DNA of 64,000 nt from JAMXLO01 sp963791495. GTDB lineage: Bacteria; Pseudomonadota; Alphaproteobacteria; Acetobacterales; Acetobacteraceae. The notes beneath the pieces are model-generated. The model was given only the letters and a program-made list of their open reading frames with translations, did no database searches and was not told where the DNA came from. Location: the NCBI GenBank assembly GCA_963791495.1, contig CAWBST010000013.1, positions 186,001 through 250,000 on the forward strand, written 5' to 3'. Numbering within the stretch: position 1 is the stretch's first letter; every line of letters begins with the position of its first letter. The translations under genes were made by a program, and so were the position numbers. This document shows, one piece after another, positions 9,622 to 18,084 of the stretch.

Positions 9622-9668
9622 GATTACGCCGGTCACCAGCGCCACTTTGCCCGTAAGGTTGCCATTCC
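9622..9668 (-). pseudogene. Relic of a short-chain dehydrogenase N-terminus
   Basis: Reading the minus strand, a good AAGGAGG site is followed by ATGG and then by codons for NLTGKVALVTG, the invariant opening of SDR enzymes, before a stop at once. The ATG and the motif are one base out of frame. Nothing of the rest of an SDR follows. The remaining 9505-9795 stretch holds no other gene I can support. Confidence 0.35.
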
Positions 9669-9795
9669 CACCTCCTTGGTCCGCCGCGCACTGGAGCCTA
9701 ACCAATCCCGCGTTCCCAGCCGGCAGCGGTGTGGCACGTGCGAGCAGTCTGGCCAACTTTCTGGCAGGTGTACAGCAGGTGTTTGATGATATTGC

Positions 9796-9869
9796 TGGCT
9801 GGGGGACCTGGATTCGAACCAAGGCTGCCCGGTCCAGAGCCGGGAGTTCTACCGCTAAACTATCCCCCA
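9796..9869 (-). tRNA. tRNA-Gln (anticodon CUG), CCA encoded
   Basis: On the minus strand the sequence folds as a full cloverleaf: acceptor TGGGGGA paired with TCCCCCA, D arm with AGCGGTAGA, anticodon stem CCCGG/CCGGG with loop CTCTGGA (anticodon CTG), T arm with GGTTCGAATCC, discriminator G and an encoded CCA. U1-A72 and G73 are typical of glutamine tRNA. The 3' end points toward the GH114-type gene. I found no duplicate of the tRNA 3' end in the window that would mark an integrated island. Confidence 0.95.
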
Positions 9870-10003
9870 CCCGCAATTCGCGGAATACCACGTCCGAACC
9901 AACCCGGGCAACCTATCCAGGATGCGTCCAACTCCCGCCGAGTAGGCGAAGGGAGGGCTGCGTCCAACGGCAGCACTTGTAGCTTCAGCAAAGCATTGCG
10001 CGA

Positions 10004-10912
10004 TCACGGCCGGCTGAGCGTGGGCGAGGCAAAGATCGCGTCGACGGCTCGCGCGAGCCCGTCGCGCCAATGCGGCAGCCGCAGCCCGAACGCTGCCGCG
10101 AGCTTGTCGCAATCGAGGCGGGAATCGGGTGGCCGCCTCACCCTGGTCGGCCACTCATGCGTCGCGATGGGCACGACGACAGGCACCGACATTCCGTGCC
10201 GAGCTGCCGCCGCAAAGGTCGCGGCCGCCAGATCGTTCCAGGTCGTCGCACCCGTGCCTGCAGCGTGATAGACACCCGCGTGACGATCCTGCCATCCCTC
10301 ATCCAACAACCGGGCGGCGATGCGGAGTATGGCTCGCGCGAGGTCGGCTGCGCTGGTCGGGCAGCCCCTCTGGTCCGCCACGACGCGCAGCTCGCTGTTG
10401 CGCTGTCCGGCGGCGAGCATGGTGCGGACGAAGTTCTTGCCGATCGGCGAATACAACCAGGACGTCCGCAGTACGATCGCGCGCGAACAATCCGCCAGAA
10501 CAGCCTGTTCGCCGGCGAGCTTGCTGGCACCATAAACGCCCTGCGGCGCGACGGCATCTGTCTCCACATAGGGCGCGCCCTTGAGCCCGTCGAACACGTA
10601 GTCGGTGGAGACATGAATCAGCGGAATGCTTGCCAACTCACACAGACGCGCCAACGCCGCCGGGCCATCGCGATTGGCCCTGAATGCCGCATCCGCATCG
10701 TCCTCGGCCGCATCGACAGCGGTGTAAGCCGCGGCATTGACTACCAACGGCGGCGCAGTCGCGGCGAGAACTTCGCCGATGCTTTCCGGCCGGTCGAAGT
10801 CCAGCGTTGGCGGTCCGACGCAGTGCACCGCCAAGCCGGATGCCTGAGCTTCCTCGGCCAGCGCCATCGCAAGCTGGCCGGTAACGCCGATGACGAGGAT
10901 CGGTGCCGTCAT
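10004..10912 (-). CDS. rfbD: dTDP-4-dehydrorhamnose reductase
   Basis: Last step of dTDP-L-rhamnose synthesis, reducing dTDP-4-keto-L-rhamnose with NAD(P)H. The 302-residue protein has the nucleotide-binding VIGVTGQLAMALAEEA, VNAAAYTAVDAAEDD, HVSTDYVFDG and the catalytic YGASKLAGEQ. The frame is open upstream, but the ATG at 10912 gives the family N-terminus (MTAPILVIG) and lies one base after the rfbC stop. Last gene of rfbBACD, supplying activated rhamnose for surface polysaccharide. Confidence 0.95.
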   Translation of the reverse strand: MTAPILVIGVTGQLAMALAEEAQASGLAVHCVGPPTLDFDRPESIGEVLAATAPPLVVNAAAYTAVDAAEDDADAAFRANRDGPAALARLCELASIPLIHVSTDYVFDGLKGAPYVETDAVAPQGVYGASKLAGEQAVLADCSRAIVLRTSWLYSPIGKNFVRTMLAAGQRNSELRVVADQRGCPTSAADLARAILRIAARLLDEGWQDRHAGVYHAAGTGATTWNDLAAATFAAAARHGMSVPVVVPIATHEWPTRVRRPPDSRLDCDKLAAAFGLRLPHWRDGLARAVDAIFASPTLSRP

Positions 10913-10913
10913 G

Positions 10914-11471
10914 TCAGGGGGTGTGCCACTCGCCGCACTCGGCCAGGCGCGGGAGGAGGCGGTCCTTGTCCGACAGGATCGCCTCCCCCGGTGCGATAGG
11001 CCAGGGAATGGCAAGCGCCGGATCGTTCCACATCACGCCGCGTTCCGCTTGGCGATCCCACGGGGCGGTGACCTTGTAAATCACCTCGGTATCCGGCTCG
11101 AGCGTGCAGTAGCCGTGCAGAAGGCCTGCGGGGACCCAGAACTGTTGCCAGTTCTCTGCCGACAGCACCGCGCCGGCATGGCGGCCGTAGGTGGGCGAGC
11201 CCGGCCTGATGTCCACCGCCACATCCCATATCGAACCGCGCACCACGCGGATCAGCTTGCCCTGCGCATTTGGCGCGATCTGCAGATGCAGTCCACGCAC
11301 TACGCCGCGGTCAGCCGACATCGCGTGGTTGTCCTGCACGAACGGCCCGGCAATGCCCGCCTCGGTGAAGCGGCGCTCATTCCAGGTTTCAGAGAAGAAG
11401 CCCCTGCCGTCGAGAAATCGCGGCGGGGTGATCAGCAGGACATCCGGAATGCAGGTCGGCTCGACGATCAT
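10914..11471 (-). CDS. rfbC: dTDP-4-dehydrorhamnose 3,5-epimerase
   Basis: Epimerises dTDP-4-keto-6-deoxyglucose at C3 and C5. The 185-residue length is typical of this cupin enzyme. Motifs are DGRGFFSETWNERRF, FVQDNHAMS, VVRGLHLQ with the catalytic histidine, and GSIWDVAVDIR. The ATG at 11471 overlaps the stop of rfbA by four bases (ATGA), so translation is coupled. Confidence 0.95.
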   Translation of the reverse strand: MIVEPTCIPDVLLITPPRFLDGRGFFSETWNERRFTEAGIAGPFVQDNHAMSADRGVVRGLHLQIAPNAQGKLIRVVRGSIWDVAVDIRPGSPTYGRHAGAVLSAENWQQFWVPAGLLHGYCTLEPDTEVIYKVTAPWDRQAERGVMWNDPALAIPWPIAPGEAILSDKDRLLPRLAECGEWHTP

Positions 11472-12343
11472 CCCTGCTCTCCTTCGGCAAGTTCCAACAG
11501 CACGCGGCCCAATTCTGTCTTGCCGAGTCGACGCGCGTGTGAACACAGCGTCTCCGCGTCGATATATCCCATGCGAAATGCGACCTCCTCCGGACAGCCG
11601 ACCAGCATGCCGGTGCGCGACTGGATGGTCTGCACGAAGGTTGCCGCCTGCAGCAGCGAGTCAGGCGTGCCCGCATCGAGCCAGGCGCAGCCGCGCGACA
11701 GCCGTTCCACCGTCAGCGCACCGGCGTCGAGATACAGCCGGTTCAGATCGGTGATCTCCAGCTCGCCACGCCCGGAGGGACGAATGGTGCGCGCCAGGTC
11801 GCTGACCGCGCCATCGTAGAAATAGAGGCCGGTCACCGCCCAGTTTGATTGTGGCGCCGTGGGCTTTTCCACGATCTCCGTCGCGCGGCCGCCCGCGTCG
11901 AATGACACCACGCCATAGCGCTCCGGGTCGCGTACCTGATACGCGAATACCGTAGCTCCGTGCGGTCTCGTTGCGGCTGTCCTCAGCAGCGCGGAGAGGT
12001 GGTCGGCGTGGATCAGGTTGTCGCCGAGAGCCAGTGCACAGGCCTCACCGGCGATCCAGTCGCGCCCGATCAGGAATGCCTGTGCGATACCGTCGGGCCG
12101 CTTCTGCTCGGCATAGTCGAAGCGAATGCCCAATCGGTCGCCGTCGCCAAGCAGCCGGCGGAACTGCGGCAGGTCCTCGGGTGTCGAGATCACCAGGATC
12201 TCGCGGATACCCGCCAGCATCAGCGTTGACAGCGGGTAATAGATCATCGGCTTGTCGTAGACCGGCAGCATCTGCTTGGACGCCGCCAGTGTCATCGGGT
12301 GCAGCCGCGTGCCGGAGCCGCCGGCGAGCAGGATCCCTTTCAT
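11468..12343 (-). CDS. rfbA: Glucose-1-phosphate thymidylyltransferase
   Basis: Makes dTDP-glucose from dTTP and glucose 1-phosphate. The 291-residue protein opens with MKGILLAGGSGTRL, followed by KQMLPVYDKPMIYYPLS, the metal-binding ALGDNLIH, and WLDAGTPDSLLQA near the C-terminus. Start at 12343 chosen from the family N-terminus; it overlaps the rfbB stop by four bases. Confidence 0.96.
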   Translation of the reverse strand: MKGILLAGGSGTRLHPMTLAASKQMLPVYDKPMIYYPLSTLMLAGIREILVISTPEDLPQFRRLLGDGDRLGIRFDYAEQKRPDGIAQAFLIGRDWIAGEACALALGDNLIHADHLSALLRTAATRPHGATVFAYQVRDPERYGVVSFDAGGRATEIVEKPTAPQSNWAVTGLYFYDGAVSDLARTIRPSGRGELEITDLNRLYLDAGALTVERLSRGCAWLDAGTPDSLLQAATFVQTIQSRTGMLVGCPEEVAFRMGYIDAETLCSHARRLGKTELGRVLLELAEGEQG

Positions 12344-13395
12344 GCCGCTGTCCCCAACCGTTGCCCGGCATAGCGCCGCGCGCGCACCGACTGCCACCAG
12401 TCGCTGTGCCCCAGATACCATTCGATCGTGCGCGACAGCCCGGCCTCGAAGTCATGCGGCGCAGCCCAGTCAAGCGCTGCCTCGGCGCGCGTCGGATCGA
12501 TCTCGTAGCGGAAATCGTGCCCCGGCCGGTCGGTGACGAAGTGGATCAGCCGTTCGCGCGGACCGGCGGGGTCCGGCAGCCGGCGGTCCAGTTCGGCGCA
12601 GATGGCGCGCACGACGTCGAGATTGCTGCGCGGCTGACGCGCGCCGATCGCGTAGGTGGCACCGGGCTCGCCTTGCTCCAGCACGCGCAACAGCGCGGCG
12701 GCGTGGTCCTCGACGAAGATCCAGTCGCGCTGGTTGGAGCCGTCGCCATAGACGGGCAGGGGCTTCCCCTCCAGAGCGTTCAGCGTGACCAGCGGGATCA
12801 ACTTCTCCGGGAACTGCCACGGCCCGTAATTGTTGCTTGTGTTGGAGACAATGGTTGGCAACCTATAGGTGTGGAACCAGGCGCGCACCAGATGATCGGA
12901 CGCCGCCTTGCTCGCCGAGTAAGGACTGCGTGGATCATAGCGAGTGGTCTCGTCGAACGGCTTGTCGTCGGTGCCCAGGGCGCCGAACACCTCGTCGGTC
13001 GAGATGTGGTGGAATCGGAACGCCGCACGCCGCGTGGGATTGAGCGTGGCATGGTACTGTCGTGCCGCCTCAAGCAGCGTGAACGTGCCGACGACATTGG
13101 TCTCGATGAATGCAGCCGGTCCGTCGATCGAGCGATCGACATGGCTCTCCGCCGCAAGGTGCATCACCGCGTCAGGCTGGTGGGTTGCGAAGATCTGGCG
13201 GATCGAGGCAGCGTCGCAGATGTCGGCTTCGATGAGCAGGTGACGACGATGGCCACGAGCCTCCTCCAGTGCATCCTCCGAAGCGGCATAGGTCAGCTTG
13301 TCGACGTTGATCACCACGTGATCGCTGTGGCGGATCACATGACGCACCACCGCGGAGCCTATGAAGCCGCAACCGCCGGTCAGTAGGAGTTTCAT
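12340..13395 (-). CDS. rfbB: dTDP-glucose 4,6-dehydratase
   Basis: Converts dTDP-glucose to dTDP-4-keto-6-deoxyglucose with bound NAD+. The 351-residue extended-SDR protein has TGGCGFIGSAVVRH, HLAAESHVDRSIDGP, the active-site STDEVFGAL and YSASKAASDHL. The ATG at 13395 gives the canonical MKLLLTGG start. First gene of the four-gene rhamnose operon, whose members overlap or touch. Confidence 0.96.
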   Translation of the reverse strand: MKLLLTGGCGFIGSAVVRHVIRHSDHVVINVDKLTYAASEDALEEARGHRRHLLIEADICDAASIRQIFATHQPDAVMHLAAESHVDRSIDGPAAFIETNVVGTFTLLEAARQYHATLNPTRRAAFRFHHISTDEVFGALGTDDKPFDETTRYDPRSPYSASKAASDHLVRAWFHTYRLPTIVSNTSNNYGPWQFPEKLIPLVTLNALEGKPLPVYGDGSNQRDWIFVEDHAAALLRVLEQGEPGATYAIGARQPRSNLDVVRAICAELDRRLPDPAGPRERLIHFVTDRPGHDFRYEIDPTRAEAALDWAAPHDFEAGLSRTIEWYLGHSDWWQSVRARRYAGQRLGTAA

Positions 13396-13493
13396 CCGTC
13401 CGCGTAAGCCTTGATGCACAAGAAGGTAATGACGATCCGGTGAGAAAGGGCTGGCCGGTTATGCCGTCTCCCAACGCGAATTGGAAGAAAAGT

Positions 13494-13880
13494 CTACAAC
13501 CGGCCCAGCAGCCAGCCGCACCAGGCCGCCGCCAGGCAGAGCACGACCGAGCCGACGATATAGCCGCCGGCGGGCGCGATGTCGCCGGCCTGCATCAGTT
13601 CCAGGGTCTGCAGGCTGAACGCCGAGAAGGTGGTGAAGCCGCCACAGACACCCACCATCAGGAAGACCCGCAGGTCGGGATGCATGGCGACACGGGCCGG
13701 GGTGAGCGTCACCGCGGCTACTAGCCCGATGACGAGGGAACCTAGGACGTTGATCAGCAACGTTCCCCAAGGGAATCGAGGTCCGGTCAGTTCGGCCATC
13801 CCAGCTGCAAGCCAGAAGCGGGCCAGACTGCCCAGCGCACCGCCCGCCGCCACCGCCAGCCAGGTCGTTGAGGTCCCCAT
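13494..13880 (-). CDS. crcB: Fluoride channel CrcB/Fluc
   Basis: A 128-residue protein with four hydrophobic helices that exports fluoride as a dual-topology dimer. Family marks are GGALGSLARFWL in helix 1, PWGTLLINVLGS in helix 2 and the GGFTTFSAFSLQ pore segment in helix 3. It stands alone between rfbB and marR. I looked for a fluoride riboswitch upstream and did not find a convincing one. Confidence 0.93.
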   Translation of the reverse strand: MGTSTTWLAVAAGGALGSLARFWLAAGMAELTGPRFPWGTLLINVLGSLVIGLVAAVTLTPARVAMHPDLRVFLMVGVCGGFTTFSAFSLQTLELMQAGDIAPAGGYIVGSVVLCLAAAWCGWLLGRL

Positions 13881-14012
13881 GCCGCGGGCTATAGCAGGTC
13901 AGTGGCGGTTGGGACGCAACACCGCCTTCCACCCGACGGAACCACGGGCGGGGAAACCGGTAGGAGAGCGCATCGGCTCTGCATTCGGGGCATGGGCCGG
14001 AGGACTAGCAGC

Positions 14013-14034
14013 TTATCATAACGCACCTTATAAT
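14013..14034 (+). promoter_or_regulatory. Putative marR-emrAB promoter with overlapping operator
   Basis: In GC-rich surroundings this short AT-rich stretch holds a perfect -10 box TATAAT (14029-14034) and an inverted repeat ATAA-N6-TTAT (14018-14031) inside the related halves TTATCATAA and TTATAAT. AT-rich palindromes across the -10 are where MarR proteins usually bind, so autoregulation by the gene starting 31 bases later is likely. The -35 box is weak. Confidence 0.4.
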
Positions 14035-14064
14035 CAGCTCCGTTCCAATAGGATTTGCCCCTCA

Positions 14065-14547
14065 GTGCACAATTTCGAGCGCGACCTGATGTTCCTGGTG
14101 CACGACGTTGCCCGACTGCTCCGCGTGGACGCCGACAAGCGGGCCCGTGCGCACGGCATGACCCGGGCCCAATGGGGCATCCTGATCTGGCTGGAGCGCC
14201 AGCCAGGGCTGTCGCAAAAGGAGCTCGCCGAGATCCTGGAGGTCGAGCCGATCACCGTCGCGCGTCTGATCGACCGGCTCGAAAGCCGCGGCATGGTGGA
14301 GCGCCGTCCCGACCCGAAAGACCGCCGCATCTGGCGCCTGCATCTCTGCCCTCCGGCCATTCCGGTACTGCGTGAGATCGGCCGCCAGCGCGCTCAGATG
14401 CGCACTCTGGTGACAAGCGGCCTGGACGAGGCGACAATCGATACGATGACGGAAGCCCTGCACACAATGAAGCTGACCCTGACCCACGAAGCCCACCCGT
14501 TGCGTCGCGACAGTTCAGTTGAAACCGAAGCGCGGGAGGTCGCATAG
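14065..14547 (+). CDS. MarR-family transcriptional regulator
   Basis: A 160-residue winged-helix regulator. Helices around TRAQWGILIWLERQPG lead to the DNA-reading segment SQKELAEILEVEPITVARLIDRLESRGMVERRPDPKDRRIWRLHL split over the helix-turn-helix and wing. The GTG at 14065, with AGGA about eight bases before, gives the HNFERDLMFLVHDVARLLR start common in this family; ATG 14089 is the alternative. The stop touches the start of the efflux gene emrA, so it probably represses its own operon and is released by a toxic ligand. Confidence 0.88.
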   Translation: MHNFERDLMFLVHDVARLLRVDADKRARAHGMTRAQWGILIWLERQPGLSQKELAEILEVEPITVARLIDRLESRGMVERRPDPKDRRIWRLHLCPPAIPVLREIGRQRAQMRTLVTSGLDEATIDTMTEALHTMKLTLTHEAHPLRRDSSVETEAREVA

Positions 14548-15642
14548 ATGTCGCAGGCCACTACCGCCGGACCCGCGCCGCGCGTCGCCGAAGCACCGGT
14601 CCGCAGCCGCCGCATCAGCCGCGCTCTGCTCCGCCCGCTCCTCATGCTGGGCGGTATTCTCGTGGTCGCTGTGGGATCCGGGGCCTACTGGCTCACGGGC
14701 GGCCGCTACGTCTCGATCGACAATGCCTATGTACGCGCGGCCAAGGAGACGATTGCCACCGATGTCTCCGGCATCGTGGCCGCTGTCCCCGTGCACGAGG
14801 GCCAGCGCGTGAAGAAGGGCGATGTGCTTCTGCGGCTCGATCCGCTGCAGTTCCAGATCATGCTCGACTCGGCCAAGGCGAACCTCAACGGTGTGGTGTC
14901 CGCCGTCAACGCCATGAAGCTCGACTATCAGCGCATGCTGCGCGACGTCGAGGTGAAACAGGCGCAGGTGCAGTCCGACCAGGCGAACTTCGAGCGCTAC
15001 GCCAATCTGGTGAAGTCGGGCGGTGTCACTCGCGCCGACTACGACAACATGCGCTTCCAGCTTGCCGCAAACCAGCAGGCGGTGACGGCCCTGAAGACGA
15101 TGACGGAAGTGCAGCTTGCCAAGCTGCAGGGCAATCCGGACGTCGACGTGCGCGCAATGCCCGAATACATGCAGGCGAAGTCCCGCGTGGACGAAGCGCA
15201 GCGCCAGCTCGACCACGCGGTGATCTACGCGCCGTTCGACGGCATCGTGACGCAGGTGGATACCGTGCAGCCAGGCATGTATCTCGCCGCTTCCACTGCG
15301 GCCTTCGGCATCGTCTCCACCGAGGACGTCTGGGTCGAGGCCAACCCGAAGGAGACGGAACTCACCTGGGTGAAGTCGGGCGATATGGTGACGGTGACGG
15401 TCGATACCTATCCCGGCCGCCGGTGGAAGGCGGTGGTCAGCAGCATCGCACCCAACTCGGGTTCGGAGTTCTCGGTACTGCCGGCGCAGAACACCTCGGG
15501 CAACTGGGTGAAGGTGGTGCAGCGCATCCCGGTGCGCATCAGGGTCGAGCGCAAGGCCGATGATCCGGAGTTGCGTGCCGGCATGAGCGTCGAAACCGAG
15601 ATCGACACCGGCCACCGCCGCACGCTCGCCGATCTTTTCTAG
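14548..15642 (+). CDS. emrA: HlyD/EmrA-family membrane fusion protein
   Basis: A 364-residue periplasmic adaptor anchored by one N-terminal helix (about residues 31-53), followed by YVSIDNAYVRAAKETIATDVSGIV, a lipoyl-like half motif, a long coiled-coil hairpin (about 105-205) and the second half VIYAPFDGIVTQVDTVQPGMY. It bridges the EmrB-type pump encoded next to an outer-membrane channel; no TolC-like gene is in the window. The ATG directly follows the marR TAG. Confidence 0.92.
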   Translation: MSQATTAGPAPRVAEAPVRSRRISRALLRPLLMLGGILVVAVGSGAYWLTGGRYVSIDNAYVRAAKETIATDVSGIVAAVPVHEGQRVKKGDVLLRLDPLQFQIMLDSAKANLNGVVSAVNAMKLDYQRMLRDVEVKQAQVQSDQANFERYANLVKSGGVTRADYDNMRFQLAANQQAVTALKTMTEVQLAKLQGNPDVDVRAMPEYMQAKSRVDEAQRQLDHAVIYAPFDGIVTQVDTVQPGMYLAASTAAFGIVSTEDVWVEANPKETELTWVKSGDMVTVTVDTYPGRRWKAVVSSIAPNSGSEFSVLPAQNTSGNWVKVVQRIPVRIRVERKADDPELRAGMSVETEIDTGHRRTLADLF

Positions 15643-15653
15643 ACAGATATCTC

Positions 15654-17195
15654 ATGGCCGCAGGCCCACATGATCAGGCGCCGCATCGCCTGATCATCAC
15701 CCTCTGCACGGTCGGCGCCACACTGATGCAGGCGCTCGACCAGACGATCGCCAACGTGGCGCTGCCTTACATGCAGGGCAGCCTGTCCGCGAGCTTCGAC
15801 GAGATCACCTGGGTGTTGACCTCCTACATCACGGCCGCGGCGATCATGACCGCGCCGGTCGGCTGGATGGCGTCGCGCTTCGGCCGCAAGTACCTGTTCG
15901 TCGGCTGCCTGATCGGCTTCACCATCACCTCGATGTTGTGCGGCGCTGCGCAGTCACTGGACGAGATGGTGCTGTTCCGCCTGTTCCAGGGCATGTTCGG
16001 GGCCGCCCTGGTCCCACTGTCGCAGGCGACCATGCTCGACATCTATCCGGCCGAGCAGCGCGGCAATGCGATGGCCATCTGGGGCGTCGGCGTGATGATA
16101 GGTCCGATCCTTGGCCCCACTCTCGGCGGCTACCTGACCGAAATGTACAACTGGCGGTTTGTGTTCTACATCAACCTGCCGTTCGGCATCCTCGCCACGC
16201 TGGGTCTGATCTTCTTCATGCCGCGGGCCGAGCCACGCTCCGGCATGCGGTTCGACTGGACAGGCTTCGCCGTGCTCAGTCTCGGCATCGGCGGCATCCA
16301 GATGATGTTGGATCGCGGGCAGGATCAGGACTGGTTCACTTCGCGCGAGATCATCATCGAGGCGGTCCTCGGTGGTCTCGGTGTCTATCTCTTCGTCGTG
16401 CACATGCTCACCGCGCGGCGGCCATTCATCCCGCCGGCGCTGTTCAAGGACCGCAACTTCGCCACTGGCGTAGGGATGATGTTCGCCGCCGGCACCATCT
16501 TGGTCTCCAGTTCGTCGCTGATGGCGCCGTGGCTGCAGAATCTCGCCAACTATCCGGTCGATACCGCCGGGCTGATCATGGCGCCGCGCGGCATCGGCAC
16601 GATGGTTTCCATGGTGCTCGCCGGCCGCGTGGCCACACGCATCGACCCGCGCGTGGCGATGGGGTTCGGCATTCTGTGCGTTGTGTGGTCGATTTGGGAG
16701 ATGACGCGCTGGACGCCAGACATTTCCGAGTGGCGGCTGATCATCACCATAACCGTGCAGGGATTCGGGCTGGGCTTTCTGTTCATCCCGCTGCAGATGG
16801 TCGCATTCGCCACCCTCCCGGTGATGCTGCGAACCGACGGCGCGTCTTTGTTCAGCCTGGCGCGCAACATCGGTGCGGCAATTGGCGTATCCGTCACCTC
16901 ATCCATGCTGGCGCACAACACGCAGGCGCTGCACGCCGAGATCGGCGCCTCGGTCAATCCGTTCAACCGCGCCCTGCAGGATGGCGCGGCGGTGCAGCAG
17001 CACCTCGATCCGGCGACGCGGCATGGCGCGGCGATGCTCGACCACATGATCAACCAGCAGGCGCAGATCATCGCCTATATCGACGACTACAAGATGATGA
17101 TCTTCACCACGCTGCCGGCGCTGCTGCTGTTGTTCCTGATGCGAAGGCCACGCCAGGCGCCGCGGACGGCGGAGCCTCAGGCGGCAATGGAATGA
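15654..17195 (+). CDS. emrB: EmrB/QacA-type (DHA2) MFS multidrug efflux pump
   Basis: A 513-residue transporter with about fourteen helices, exporting hydrophobic compounds by proton antiport together with EmrA. Diagnostic features are LDQTIANVALPYM in helix 1, ASRFGRKYLFVG after helix 2, and WGVGVMIGPILGPTLGGYLTE, the antiporter motif C in helix 5. It follows emrA by 11 bases, with the same operon logic as E. coli emrRAB. Substrates cannot be read from sequence. Confidence 0.93.
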   Translation: MAAGPHDQAPHRLIITLCTVGATLMQALDQTIANVALPYMQGSLSASFDEITWVLTSYITAAAIMTAPVGWMASRFGRKYLFVGCLIGFTITSMLCGAAQSLDEMVLFRLFQGMFGAALVPLSQATMLDIYPAEQRGNAMAIWGVGVMIGPILGPTLGGYLTEMYNWRFVFYINLPFGILATLGLIFFMPRAEPRSGMRFDWTGFAVLSLGIGGIQMMLDRGQDQDWFTSREIIIEAVLGGLGVYLFVVHMLTARRPFIPPALFKDRNFATGVGMMFAAGTILVSSSSLMAPWLQNLANYPVDTAGLIMAPRGIGTMVSMVLAGRVATRIDPRVAMGFGILCVVWSIWEMTRWTPDISEWRLIITITVQGFGLGFLFIPLQMVAFATLPVMLRTDGASLFSLARNIGAAIGVSVTSSMLAHNTQALHAEIGASVNPFNRALQDGAAVQQHLDPATRHGAAMLDHMINQQAQIIAYIDDYKMMIFTTLPALLLLFLMRRPRQAPRTAEPQAAME

Positions 17196-17357
17196 TTGCC
17201 GCCCATCATCCGAGGGCGCGTCTGCCCGCGGGTGCGGCTTCCGTGAATGAAACGCACCAAATTCGCGCCACCGTCTCATTTGCGGGACGAATATCGTTGA
17301 CATATCGTTACTAATCTGCTAACGATGCCACTTGCCGAGCTCGGGGAGAGACGCTGA

Positions 17358-17395
17358 CGGCGGGTGTCCTGAAACGACGTGTTGGACACCCGCCG
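17358..17395 (+). repeat. Strong 12-bp hairpin in the leader of the secreted-protein gene
   Basis: Inverted repeat with arms CGGCGGGTGTCC (17358-17369) and GGACACCCGCCG (17384-17395) and a 14-base loop. There is no T-run, so it is not a standard terminator. It lies about 125 bases before the start at 17519. The rest of the 323-base gap 17196-17518 shows no gene and no further site I can support. Confidence 0.6.
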
Positions 17396-17518
17396 CCGAA
17401 CTTCTCCAGCCGGAAAAACTCCTGTCTGGGTTCACTGCAACCGATGGAAGGCGCTTTCGCTGTGCGCGGAAGGCCGCCAACCAAGTGCGCGATAGCGCAC
17501 AGAAACAGGAGACTTGTC

Positions 17519-17995
17519 GTGCGTAAGTACCTTTTTGCAGCAACGATACTTGTTCCGTTTGCCGCTTTCGCGGATCAGCCACGTCACGATGGCGGGCAGA
17601 TTGCCGGCAACGTTGCGCTCTCGGCGTCCGGTTCGCTTGCCGGTGTGAACAGCCGGCAAGGCACCATGGCCAACTCGATGGTTAGCGGGAACGGCTCGGT
17701 GATCAACGGAGCGGTGGCGGGCAACTACACCGCGATCGATACCACTGGCGGAGCGCAGGCCGGACCCAAAGGTTCGTTCACCAGCGCCAATACCACCCAG
17801 CTCAATGTCGGCGGCACGATCACCGGTGGCGCCGCCAATGAAGGCCGGGGCTTCGGCAACACCGCAACCGGCTCTTCCGGTGCCACGCAGAGCAGCCAGG
17901 TGGTCGGCGGTTCGGCCGCAGCCGCGGCCAATCTCGGTGGGTTCGTCAAGCTCGATCAGCCGAATACGCGGAACACACACCCCGGCCGTCACTGA
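17519..17995 (+). CDS. Secreted Gly/Ser/Asn/Ala-rich protein of unknown function
   Basis: The GTG at 17519 has AGGAGA upstream and starts a signal peptide (RKYLFAATILVPFAAFA, cleaved before DQP). The mature part (about 140 residues) is built of small polar residues with an irregular period: ALSASGSLAGVNS, MANSMVSGNGSVINGAVAGNY, TQLNVGGTITGGAANEG. This spacing looks like a beta-solenoid or repeat adhesin, though no known repeat family fits exactly. No cysteines are visible in the mature part. It is followed by a second protein of similar composition, so the pair probably forms an extracellular or surface structure (inference). Confidence 0.65.
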   Translation: MRKYLFAATILVPFAAFADQPRHDGGQIAGNVALSASGSLAGVNSRQGTMANSMVSGNGSVINGAVAGNYTAIDTTGGAQAGPKGSFTSANTTQLNVGGTITGGAANEGRGFGNTATGSSGATQSSQVVGGSAAAAANLGGFVKLDQPNTRNTHPGRH

Positions 17996-18032
17996 CGGCC
18001 GTAGATGGCTCGACAAAACGCCAGCCCGAACA

Positions 18033-18066
18033 GTGTCATGGGGCGGAAGAAGTCCGCCCCGGACAC
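18033..18066 (+). repeat. Hairpin between the two secreted-protein genes
   Basis: Perfect stem GGGGCGGA (18040-18047) / TCCGCCCC (18053-18060) with a 5-base loop, extended by GTGTC (18033-18037) and GACAC (18062-18066). It ends 18 bases before the start of the next gene. It shares the GTGTC/GACAC and GGCGG/CCGCC elements with the hairpin at 17358-17395. It may act on mRNA stability or partial termination. Confidence 0.5.
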
Positions 18067-18084
18067 TTCCATGGATACACCTCG

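Noticed and set aside
9796..9869. tRNA-Gln as attachment site of an integrated island
   Set aside because: No copy of the tRNA 3' end was found on the other side of the GH114-type block and no integrase is present; retained only as a possibility in the findings.
13881..13980. Fluoride riboswitch before crcB
   Set aside because: The conserved core with its pseudoknot half-sites is not recognisable in the 100 bases upstream.
17358..17395. Rho-independent terminator after emrB
   Set aside because: The stem is strong, but the loop is 14 bases, no U-run follows, and it lies about 160 bases past the stop; kept only as a hairpin.
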